Part shown: positions 52,097 through 60,940 of the stretch, piece by piece
Position numbering within the stretch: the stretch's first letter is position 1
Layout of the letters: every line of letters starts with the position of its first letter
Assembly (NCBI GenBank): GCA_009859145.1
Contig: VRVR01000004.1
Location: forward strand, 124,001 to 188,000
Direction of reading: 5' to 3'
DNA from: Andalucia godoyi
Lineage: Eukaryota > Discoba > Jakobea > Jakobida > Andaluciidae
DNA: 64,000 nucleotides
The notes under the pieces: model-generated
The model's database searches: none
The model's input: the letters and a program-made list of their open reading frames with translations, nothing else
Told to the model about the DNA's origin: nothing
Position numbers and translations under genes: made by a program

Positions 52097-53433
52097 TTAC
52101 TCCTGAACGACGACTGACCAGGGAGACGGCTTTCTTCCATACTGAATGTCCATGATCTTGTTCGCAAGCAGGCTGGTGAACTTCCCAGCATTCAGCTTCT
52201 CGTCAATTGGAACAATATAGTCCTTTCCGGCAAAGTGGATTCCCTTGACTGGCGAAACAATGGCAGCGGTACCTGCACCAAAGCACTCTTCAACACGGCC
52301 TTCGTCGATGGCCTTCGTCAGATCTGCGATTGTGAACAGCCGCTCGGAAACCTTCATTTCGTCCGCATGTTCCTTGCGTGCAAGCGCCAAGATGGAGTCA
52401 CGCACAACTCCAGGAAGAATCGTTCCGTCGTCCAATGGGGCAGTAACAAGCTCGCGCTCGCCCTTTTCATTCTTCCAAAGCACGAAGAAGTTCATTGTTC
52501 CCACTTCCGACACATACTGGCGGTCGCCGTACAACCACAAAACTTGCGCAAAGCCCTTTGAAGCAGCCTGCTTCTGCGGCATGATCGTTCCGCCATAGTT
52601 GCCTCCAATCTTGTATCCTCCAGTGCCGCCAACGCACGCTCGCACATTCTTGTCATCGGCGAACAGTCGAACCGGATTAAATCCCTCCTTGTAGTACGGG
52701 CCCACAGGAGAAAGAATGATGAACAGCTTGGCAGCTTGCGGCGATCCAACTCCAAGAGTTGTGTCAGTTGAAATGCAAGTTGGGCGAATATACAGGGAAT
52801 ATCCTCGCGCTTTGGGAATCCACGACTTCTCGAGGACCAAAAGCTTCTTCAGCGATTCCAGCAGTTCCTTTCCATCAAACGTGGGAAGCGACAACCGAGC
52901 ACAGGATGAAATCATGCGCTCCATGTTCTTTTCAGGACGGAACAAGCGGATTTGGTTCTGATCGTCCACGTACGCCTTCAAACCTTCAAAGCACTGCAGT
53001 GCATAATGCAGCGACGACGAAGCAGGAGAGATCGACAGGTTGTGGTACGGTACAATGCGAGGTGCACCCCAACCACCGGCCGCAGTCCAGTCCACTTCCA
53101 GCATATGGTCAGAGAAGGTTCGGCCAAAAACTAGGCTTTCATACTCGGGATGCGGCTTTGGCGAAGCAGTCTTTTCGATTTGCAGTTCTTTTGCCTACAT
53201 TGTTGTATTAAACGAATAAAAAGACATAAAAGATATATAAAAGAGAAGGACAGCGCGTCGTTAGGATCAGGATGGAGGTGGAAAAGGCACGAGGTTGGGA
53301 GGAGCGGGAAGGGCAAACAAAAACAATACATGGAGACACATACGAAAAACGTTGCGGAAGATCCAAAAAGGCGGACTGGCAAGGCATGAATTCGCAAAGC
53401 AGACTTTGCGAGGGATCGGTTCAGTGAAAACAT
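52097..53433 (-). CDS. BCAT: Branched-chain amino acid aminotransferase, mitochondrial
   Basis: Exons 53433-53344 and 53194-52097 give 395 residues; the 149-nt intron starts GTATGT. Exon 1 is a mitochondrial presequence (MFSLNRSLAKSALRIHALPV). The mature part is a fold-type IV PLP enzyme: FEGLKAYVDDQNQIRLFRP, GYSLYIRP, the PLP Lys in GTGGYKIGGNYGG (about residue 225), and EVGTMNFFV. It interconverts Leu, Ile and Val with their 2-oxo acids, using 2-oxoglutarate. The presequence and catalytic part are separated exactly by the intron. The downstream NDUFAF7 gene lies about 360 bp away on the same strand. Confidence 0.92.
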
Positions 53434-53790
53434 ATCCGGGATGAAATTCAGAGGATGGAAAGAGGGCGGTTTCAAAGATCAGCACTCAGGAGATGAATGA
53501 ATACTCTAAAAAAAACCACACAAAATGGAATGTCAGAGAAGAATTTGGAAAGAGAAGAAACGAAATGGCGAAACTGTGTGAAACGGCGATAATTCCAGGA
53601 AGGCGTCCAAGTTGACTTCTGGGAAGACAACGAGCGTTGTACGGTGGTGGGGGGACGGGGGAGTTTGGGGTGACTACACCGGATACCGGCGATATCGGAA
53701 AGTGTTGGTCATCACTCGTCAGTCAATGGAAAGACGAACGGACAGCAGGGTGCGCACGGTGGTGAAATAAAAATGGAAGGTTTAAATTAC

Positions 53791-55400
53791 CTAAGTGCGA
53801 GTCAGCTCGAAGGAAGCGGCAAGGCCTTCTGGTTGGAGGTCCTTGGAAGCAAAGGCCATGACTTTGTAGCTCTTGCCCATTTGCTCTGGATCAAGAAGCC
53901 GTACATATGACTCATAGAGGTCTGCTGCGTCCTTTTCGGACATTGTCTGCAGGAGACTCGTCGCGCGAGCCTCGATCCCCAATCGCAGCAGAAAGTCGCG
54001 CTGCCACACTGAGCCGAAAGTTGAGACATCCGCCTTGGACGCTGCTGCTGCAAACCGCAAAGACTGGAAGTCCACCCAGGCACTCAGATCTGCTGAACCA
54101 GGATTGTCAAACAGGTCGACAAACTTGTGCTTTCGAATCGCCATCAGCGAATCTGTGAGTGGATGATCTTCGCCATAGTCGATGATCAGAGCTGCTCCTC
54201 GGTGCTGACCAATTCTCTTTGCAAAATCCTGGGCAATGGAAACTCCAGCAGGACACACTTCGACTGCATCGCCTTCTTTTGCTTGTTTTCTCGCAAGGTC
54301 CCGTGCCCGGCGCATCAGCATCACCACAGCGGGTGTAGCACCTTGGGAGACGACACGCCGGAAGTGGTACGGAGTTTGGAGCGAATTGTCAATATCCACC
54401 AGCCGCTCGCACCATTGCCCTCGGACAACTTGGAACTGGTACACGGGAAGTGCATCAAAGAACTCGTGGGCTAGAATGAGCGTCGGCCCATCCGGAATCG
54501 TCTCCAATGTATCATGCCATGAAACAGGTACGGATGCGATCGTGACGGAATCGCCCGGCCGCCGGGGCCCCATCACAGGTAATGCAGAATTTGCCTCGGA
54601 ATGTGCAGACTCGGTCTTGAGCATCATCAGTGTATCGAACGAATCGCGATCGAGGGTCCTGAGCAGCGTGCAGTATTGCATGTCTTTCAGAAAAGGAGAG
54701 GCGTCCACGAGATGAATCGAGATCGACTCGCGCGCACCTGGGAACTGCGTCATCGTTCGGGCAACGTCCGCCATGAGCGTCCCTCGTCCAGGGCCAAACT
54801 CGACAATTCGCATCTTGGACGGTTTTCCAAGCTGCATCCACAAAGAGACACACCATATTCCAACCATTTCTCCAAACAATTGCGAGATTTCGGGAGATGT
54901 AGTAAAATCCCCTTCTTTTCCAAACACATCCCGGTTCATGTAATACCCGTACCTTGGATTCGTCAGCGCTTCTCGCATGTACTCTGCTACTGGAATCGGC
55001 CCTCGAACACGGATGCGATCCTTGAGATATCGCGCAAAATCTGATTCCGGTTGTTTTACTTTGGCCAGCTCTACTGGATCCAATTCTGTTTATTCGACAT
55101 TTTTAAAAGAAAGGCAGCGGGCAGGGGGGGGATGTAAGAAGAACGGACAATGCAAAAACATACATTCGCAGCACTGCACATCTGCGTATAAGAGGAGCAA
55201 CTAGAGATGGCTAGCTACCACAAACAAAACAGAATGAAAGAAAAGCAACGAGTTATGCAGAACATACGCGGAGCCCACTGAAACAGCCCACTCCGATCGA
55301 TCGAGAGAGACTTTTGGTCATTTGAGAAACAGCGAGCTAGAACTGGCTTTCGCAGCGCACAGTTCTTGCGTAATACATGCCCAAATCGCGTGCAGATCAT
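53791..55400 (-). CDS. NDUFAF7: NDUFAF7/MidA, protein arginine methyltransferase for complex I assembly
   Basis: Exons 55400-55268 and 55085-53791 give 475 residues; the 182-nt intron starts GTATGT. Exon 1 encodes a basic presequence (MICTRFGHVLRKNCALRKPV) and the start of the mature protein. The domain shows the DUF185/MidA pattern: PIPVAEYMREALTNPRYGYY, GDFTTSPEISQLFGEMVG, the SAM-binding loop IVEFGPGRGTLMADVAR and AHEFFDALPVYQFQ. In animals NDUFAF7 dimethylates an arginine of NDUFS2 early in complex I assembly. The start ATG was chosen within the open frame because upstream codons lack another ATG. Confidence 0.9.
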
Positions 55401-55510
55401 ACGTTGTCCAAGCACAACACGGACGCCGAGCTTTTTGAGAGTTCCCGAAAGAAAAGACACCGTGAACACCCGTGCGAAACAACCCAGGCTGAACACGGTC
55501 GGAAAACCTC

Positions 55511-56110
55511 AAGCCATTGAATAATAACACGTCATTGTCATGCGTATGGAAGTAGGCATAAACAGACACGGTCAAAACTGGCCGACACGAGCACGTTTGT
55601 TTCACAGGGAATCCGTGCTTACGCACGCTCGGCCAAAATTCAGCCGGTGACGCAGGCTCCGCATTTTCGACACTCTTTAACGCAGCATCCGTAGCCATCT
55701 GTTCTATCATTCGTTGGTTTCACTTTATTAATTCAAATATGGATGTGAGTGCGCTCGGATGACGCATTCGCCTACGCCTACGCCGCCCGATACAGGGTCT
55801 CCTAGGTCCCGCAGACCTCCTAAGAGACCACGTGTCACTACGCCTACCGCCTCTTCCTCTCGTATCTCCAGGTGCATCAATCGCCCCTGCTGCTAGGGCC
55901 GCCAGACTCAAAATGCACCCTTCTCAGGAACAACGTGCCATGCTGAGAAAGTGGCTCACCGATTGATCGAGATTGGGAACGGAGCGCGGAACATCTATCT
56001 GAAGAGCGCCGTGAGGCGTGTTGGGGGCCGATCCCCTTCCAGGCAACGGGATGCAAGATTGAATATGCATGTCTATTCGTAGATATGCATGCTCAGTGCA
56101 TAATGTACGC
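55511..56110 (+). mobile_element. Fanzor-derived short element, copy D
   Basis: It starts aagccattgaataataac and ends gtgcataatgtacgcg. The ATG at 55759 opens a Fanzor N-terminus with a basic, NLS-like PRSRRPPKRPRV. A frameshift later, RLKMHPSQEQRAMLRKWLTD is the first helix of the TnpB/Fanzor fold. It is joined through gctcaccga to the RuvC-III end (GATTGGGAAC; RNIYLK in +1), the same junction as copy A. A 26-nt palindrome at 56065-56090 lies just before the 3' end. Confidence 0.72.
56065..56090 (+). other. Terminal palindrome of copy D, TTCG-capped hairpin
   Basis: The arms ATGCATGTCTA and TAGATATGCAT pair over 11 positions (one G-T) with loop TTCG. Copies A, B and C carry the same palindrome at 6518-6543, 26521-26546 and 30938-30963, but in the opposite element orientation and with one to three mismatches. 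It lies about 20 nt before the 3' end of the element. Confidence 0.6.
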
Positions 56111-56340
56111 GCAAAGTCTACAACCTCCTCTCTGCAAGTTGCAACACGCAAAAACAAAAGCAGTTTCTGTTGCTGTTTGTGAATTTTTAATATTATTTTT
56201 TGCCACCTGTGGTTTGTGTGTGTGTTTTTATTTTTTATTAAACTTTAATTTGTTTTACATTTCTTTTTTCTTTTTATTTTATTGCCCTGACTCCTTTCAT
56301 AGTTCGGGAGGTTGAATTGAAAAAGAAGAAATAGGTGCGA

Positions 56341-57651
56341 ATGTTCGGCAGGAGAATATTATTAGCTGGAGGCTGCCGCGGTGTTTTCCACGCAGGCTGG
56401 AGATCTTCGAGGCCGTTTTCGAGGATGCTGGCTTCAGATCCAGTGAATGGAGGAGACCGGGACGTGGCATCACTTTTCCGGCCGTTGTTTGCCAAGCGTG
56501 CGTCACCGACTCGTAGTCGTGGTGATGACGGCGGACAAAAGCCCGAGGGTGATGTGGAAGATGTTCCATACTTTACAAAGGAAGAGCTGCAAAAGGGAAA
56601 TCTGACGACTTCAGACTATATCGCATTTTCGCAAGGATTACTAACTGCGGAAGATCTGGAAAATGCTCGGTATGCTGCACAGGTTGATCTGCATGCTGCT
56701 CACGGACTATCGATGCTGAGTTTGGCGGATCCGGTTGCGGAAGAGATGCACAAGGACACGGAGTTTGTGGCCAAGCTGACGAGCCTCGCGATGGAGTCTC
56801 GGGAGTTTTTGCTTTCAGCGTCTGCGCAGAACTTGTCGGATCAGCTCGAGGGCCATGTAAAGAGAGATGATGCGCTGTTGCAAAAGCTGAAAAGCACGGT
56901 ATCCGAGTTCCAGGGGTTGTTTAGAGACGGGTTAGAGCGCGCGCAGTTGGAAGATCTGATGCTGTCTGTTGAGCAAAGACTAGAGTTTGTGAACACTCGT
57001 TTCATCGGGGGCCATTTCCTCTCGCGACATCCAATGACTGTGTATCCTTCGTTTATCAACAAGATTCGAAACTGGGTGTTTCTGATGATGTTTCGGACAC
57101 GGTCAAAGTCCCTTTTTGAACAAGACGAGTTTCTGGAAGGAACCCGAATTGCATATCCAAGATTGTGCGAACTGATGACACGTCGAGATCTCACAGCACT
57201 CGGCCGCCTTTGCAACCCGACTGCTCGACTGGCAATTATCTCAAAATGTGTGCGAGAGGACGTGGCGAATCGGAGAATGGTCAATGAGATCGTCAAGATT
57301 CACGACAACTTTATCCACTCTGCGGGAATCCACACACTGCGTACTCGCACTCCAGCAGAACGCGAGGCTGCCACTGCAGCGGAGCGTGAACAAGAGTACG
57401 AGCACGAGCAAGAGTACGGTGACCAAGGAACTGTACACATGGGCATAGGAGTCACCTTTGTTGCCGCCGAAAAATGCTTTGTTGTACATGCGGATACGGG
57501 GCTCCCTACGAAGGATCCGACTTGTGCTGGGATTCATACACTCCATCGAGTATGGGCGTTCGATTGTGAATTCGATCTTACCGATCCTGCGCCGTTTGAA
57601 AATAGTCAATACAAGTGGAAGTTTGGGGGCCCGAAAATCGACTCGGACTAG
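56341..57651 (+). CDS. Mitochondrial Tim44/mL45-like protein
   Basis: The 436-residue protein starts with a basic, Arg-rich presequence-like region (MFGRRILLAGGCRGVFHAGW). Its C-terminal half (about residues 230-430) matches the Tim44-like fold: FLEGTRIAYPRLCELMTRRD, then LGRLCNPTARLAIISKCV, and ending with the VWAFDC-type strand. That fold occurs in import-motor Tim44, ribosomal mL45 and Mba1, which sit at the mitochondrial inner membrane near the ribosome exit. I cannot choose among these by eye. The region 320-360 is low-complexity Glu/Tyr-rich. The start is the ATG after a GTG. Confidence 0.6.
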   Translation: MFGRRILLAGGCRGVFHAGWRSSRPFSRMLASDPVNGGDRDVASLFRPLFAKRASPTRSRGDDGGQKPEGDVEDVPYFTKEELQKGNLTTSDYIAFSQGLLTAEDLENARYAAQVDLHAAHGLSMLSLADPVAEEMHKDTEFVAKLTSLAMESREFLLSASAQNLSDQLEGHVKRDDALLQKLKSTVSEFQGLFRDGLERAQLEDLMLSVEQRLEFVNTRFIGGHFLSRHPMTVYPSFINKIRNWVFLMMFRTRSKSLFEQDEFLEGTRIAYPRLCELMTRRDLTALGRLCNPTARLAIISKCVREDVANRRMVNEIVKIHDNFIHSAGIHTLRTRTPAEREAATAAEREQEYEHEQEYGDQGTVHMGIGVTFVAAEKCFVVHADTGLPTKDPTCAGIHTLHRVWAFDCEFDLTDPAPFENSQYKWKFGGPKIDSD

Positions 57652-57935
57652 GTAATTAACCTTTACAATCACAATAGCCAACAACAACAACAATAGCAGC
57701 AGCAGCAGGAGGAGGAGGAGGAGGAGGAGTTGCACACTTTTCATCATTGTGATAAAATAGCAGAATGTCTCAGTATCGGGAAGGAAAATTGAGTCCTGAA
57801 CCCGGCGGTTACTGAATTTGGTCTTCCAAGTACGCAGACCGACGCATCCACAAGTTTCGCAAGCCAACAAGCAGCGGGACAAGCACGAGCAAAATGATTA
57901 AGACGTTGAATGCTCGTGAGCACTGCACTATCCAA

Positions 57936-58358
57936 TCATTCTGTGTGCTTCGGTGTGCAGATCGCATCCAAAAACTTCTCAACAAGCCCAAAGAAAGCGA
58001 AGAGAACCGAGTGTTTGCGCCGCTGTGCGTGAGTCCAAGTGCGCACGCGAGAAAAGACCAAAGATGCAAACCACGAGCCACAAACCACCAGAACCGACAA
58101 CAACAACAACAACAACAAAAAAAAAAAAAAAACTTGAATTTGCGACATTTGAAAATCCCAAAAGTTGAAAACAACCCAACTGTCATCTGCTGAACCAAGC
58201 GGTCGTAGCCACAGGCCAACATGTATTATTTTTCGCTTGTCAAAATTCAAATTGAACTCGATTGATGTGTCTCTCCGATCCGCTCTTGTCCCAAAAGCAA
58301 TTCGACTGACTTCATCAAGAAGGTTATAATAGGGGACGCCGTTTCTGTTTACCCCCGA
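57936..58358 (-). other. Possible coding exon with membrane helix formed by a microsatellite
   Basis: An open stretch of 140 codons follows a possible acceptor (gggttgtag). It encodes NGVPYYNLLDEVSRIAFGTR, then KIIHVGLWLRPLGSADDSWV, FQMSQIQ and a run of Phe and Leu, then CTPKHTE and stop at 57936. The Phe/Leu run is the translation of poly-T followed by GTT repeats and would form a membrane helix. There is no in-frame start ATG, so an upstream exon beyond 58359 would be needed. A different exon (57809-58022, after acceptor cacgcacag) in another frame is also possible. Confidence 0.3.
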
Positions 58359-58942
58359 CTACAACCCAGCCGCCTATCAGACCTCACCTGGAGGAGGCTT
58401 GCTCTCTCTTATGCTTTTTGCCTTTTTGCTGAAGCTCGTTTTCACAAAACAACAATCCTTTAAATACGTTCACTCATATATATATATATTTCTCTTCTTT
58501 TCATGTATTTTCTTTCTTCTTCTTCCATTCATTTCTTTTATTTTATTTGTACTTTTATATTTTTTACTTTTATATTTTTGAATTTTTAAAATATTCACTT
58601 TTTCCCTTTCTTCTTCTTCTTCTTCTTGTTGTTGTTGTTGTTGTTGTTGTTGTCGTCGTCGTCCTTTTGTTTTTTCTTTCTTTCCTTCGCCTGTCTTTCG
58701 CGCTCCACGAGTCTTTCGCTCTTCTGTTATATATCCGAAGCGTTGGCAGGAAAGCAAGGGACAGAACCAGGATTGTTTTGGCATCTACATTCGTAAGTCT
58801 GACAGGGAAGAGAAGAAAAAAAGGTTGAAGTAAGAGAGTGATCTGTTTAAGCAGCGTTTTGTTCTGTTCTGTTTTGTGTTTTGTTTTCTTCCTTTAATTA
58901 TCATTGTTCTTTTTTCTTGGTGGGTCTTCTTGGGTTGATTGA
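58359..58942. repeat. Intergenic region with T-rich and TTG/GTC microsatellites
   Basis: TA, TTC, TTG and GTC tracts lie at about 58475-58490 and 58605-58662. The rest is T-rich. This is the promoter side of the acidic coiled-coil gene; no other gene is visible. Confidence 0.5.
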
Positions 58943-60604
58943 ATGAATCCGCAAGAAAGTGCGAACAATTCGGTTTCGACGGAACCAAGTGAAGCTGTGG
59001 CTGCGGCGGGCTCGTCGTCGGCTGGATCGGCGGCGGTGGTGGTGCCTGTGGTGGTGCCTGTCTCTGCATCTCTGGTAACGTCGACATCGACATCGACATC
59101 GACATCCGGTTCGTCATTGGGAACTTCAACGACGGCAGCGAATGGCGGGGCGGATTCGGCGGATTCTGGGATTGTGCCGTCTGCAATAGCGACGACGGAA
59201 GCAGAATGTGCGTTGCGCAGATCTAGGTCGAATGGAATGGAAGCAGAGCTTGCGGCAGAAGGGCTCATCTCATCGGAGCGGGCTTCGCAGTTTGTGTTGG
59301 CGTACAGAGATCCCTCGCTACAGATTGTGTGCTTGCGCTGCCAGTGGGTGCCTCACGGAAGGAATGTGGAGCCTACTCTGGACTTTCCCACACCGCTGAC
59401 GTGCGGAAACACGTACAGGCTGATTTTTGACGTGTTTACGACTACGCTGCCGAGATATGGACTCTTGGCTGGAGTTGAACTTGCGGAAGGGTCTACAGGA
59501 CTTACTGCAAGCTCATTCAAGAAGAATCACATGTCACGAGGTATGTTCACGTCATCGCCACACATGTACCGTGGAAAGCTGTGTGGCTTCAAGCACAGGG
59601 CGCTTGTACTTGTGAAGATCCCGCACGTTCCAAAGGATGTGTTGGCAGTGCCAGGACTGACGTTCCGCATGTCTCTTTCGGCGTACATCTATACCGGTCC
59701 TGTCAATGAGCCCCGAAGTGGATGTCGGCTGTACATGCGCTTCTTATCGGCACCGTTCAAGCTGCATCCCATGAACACGACGGGACTCGACGTCAGCAAG
59801 CTTGCAGCGATTGAAGCTCTTGAAAGAGAGATCAGACCGTACCTTGCGCCATGCGTCGTTTCGGTTGCAGAAAGGGAAAAGCGAGCGCGTGACTGGCAGC
59901 TGCAGCTCAAGAAGTCTGAGGAGGCGGAGAGGCTTGCCGCCGAGTTGCAAGCAATTCGACAACAGCAAGAGTCAGACAAGACCCGGACTCGCATGTTGCA
60001 AATGCAGCGAGAACGTCTTGAGGAACGCGAACGAATGCTCGAACAAATGAGACATCAGAGAAAGAAGAGGCTTGCCGGTGCCTCTACGTATGTTGATGAC
60101 GACGACGACGACGATGATGATGATGATGATGACGATCGTGCAGGAGATGATTCAAGTGTGTTTAAAGACGGAATTGCTGCTGCTGCTGCTGCTGCTGTTT
60201 TGACGTCTGCGACTCCTGTTGTGGTGCAAGTTGGTCATGGCTCTCCTATTGGAAATGGAACACGTGTGGATGCGCAGTCGTCCATTGTAGAGTCCAATGC
60301 TGCTTGCCACTTCATCGAACCGAACAGCTCTCTGGAAACACTGCGGCTGTCGTCGGATATTTCGGAACAGTCGGAAAACCAGGTTGTGTGTGATGTGCAT
60401 GGGAATTCAAGTGACAGTGATTCTGAAGTCGAGTACGACGTTGAAGATGTTGTGGCTGTAGATGCCGATGAACATGACGATGAAGGCGCCGATGATGATG
60501 TTGATGATGATGAGAACGGTAATGAACTGGACGAGGATGACGAGGTGGAAGGAGACCTGTTCGATTGCGAATTGGAGTCCACCGCCAAGAGCGCCCGCGT
60601 TTGA
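58943..60604 (+). CDS. Acidic coiled-coil protein of unknown function
   Basis: The 553-residue protein has a Ser/Thr/Val-rich N-terminus, a globular part at about 115-300 (FVLAYRDPSLQIVCLRCQWV, GNTYRLIFDVFTTTLPRYG, GLTFRMSLSAYIYTGP) and a coiled coil at about 300-370. A run of 14 Asp follows, then Asp/Glu-rich stretches to the end. The globular part has no family I recognise. Acidic C-termini of this kind occur in histone- or RNA-binding factors, but no such role is claimed. It is a single exon starting with MNPQES. Confidence 0.6.
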   Translation: MNPQESANNSVSTEPSEAVAAAGSSSAGSAAVVVPVVVPVSASLVTSTSTSTSTSGSSLGTSTTAANGGADSADSGIVPSAIATTEAECALRRSRSNGMEAELAAEGLISSERASQFVLAYRDPSLQIVCLRCQWVPHGRNVEPTLDFPTPLTCGNTYRLIFDVFTTTLPRYGLLAGVELAEGSTGLTASSFKKNHMSRGMFTSSPHMYRGKLCGFKHRALVLVKIPHVPKDVLAVPGLTFRMSLSAYIYTGPVNEPRSGCRLYMRFLSAPFKLHPMNTTGLDVSKLAAIEALEREIRPYLAPCVVSVAEREKRARDWQLQLKKSEEAERLAAELQAIRQQQESDKTRTRMLQMQRERLEERERMLEQMRHQRKKRLAGASTYVDDDDDDDDDDDDDDRAGDDSSVFKDGIAAAAAAAVLTSATPVVVQVGHGSPIGNGTRVDAQSSIVESNAACHFIEPNSSLETLRLSSDISEQSENQVVCDVHGNSSDSDSEVEYDVEDVVAVDADEHDDEGADDDVDDDENGNELDEDDEVEGDLFDCELESTAKSARV

Positions 60605-60897
60605 AGATTGTTCTCGCACTCCGAGGCAAGAAGATTGAAAGGTGGAGCTCGTGACGTGCCAGTATGTGCGTACTGCTTCCTTTTTCTACATGGACCCACT
60701 GCTTCCTGCAAAGCAAAAAAAAAAAACCCCTTTTTGCAATTATAGGAATTCATTATGTCAAAATATCAAGCGTCACCGTATCCTGCAGTCAGGACGTATC
60801 ATAAAGTGTACAAGAAACTTTCAAATTCACTCGGTGCTCTTTTTCATATGTCGTTGTTTTCTTTTTTGCGTAACATGTACAAGAAAATAGGTTAGAG

Positions 60898-60925
60898 AGA
60901 GAGAGAGAGACACACACACACACAC
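60898..60925. repeat. GA and CA dinucleotide tracts
   Basis: About 7 GA units pass into about 8 CA units in the gap between the acidic coiled-coil gene and the convergent IFT70 gene. Confidence 0.7.
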
Positions 60926-60940
60926 GCGGGCGCGCGCGAA

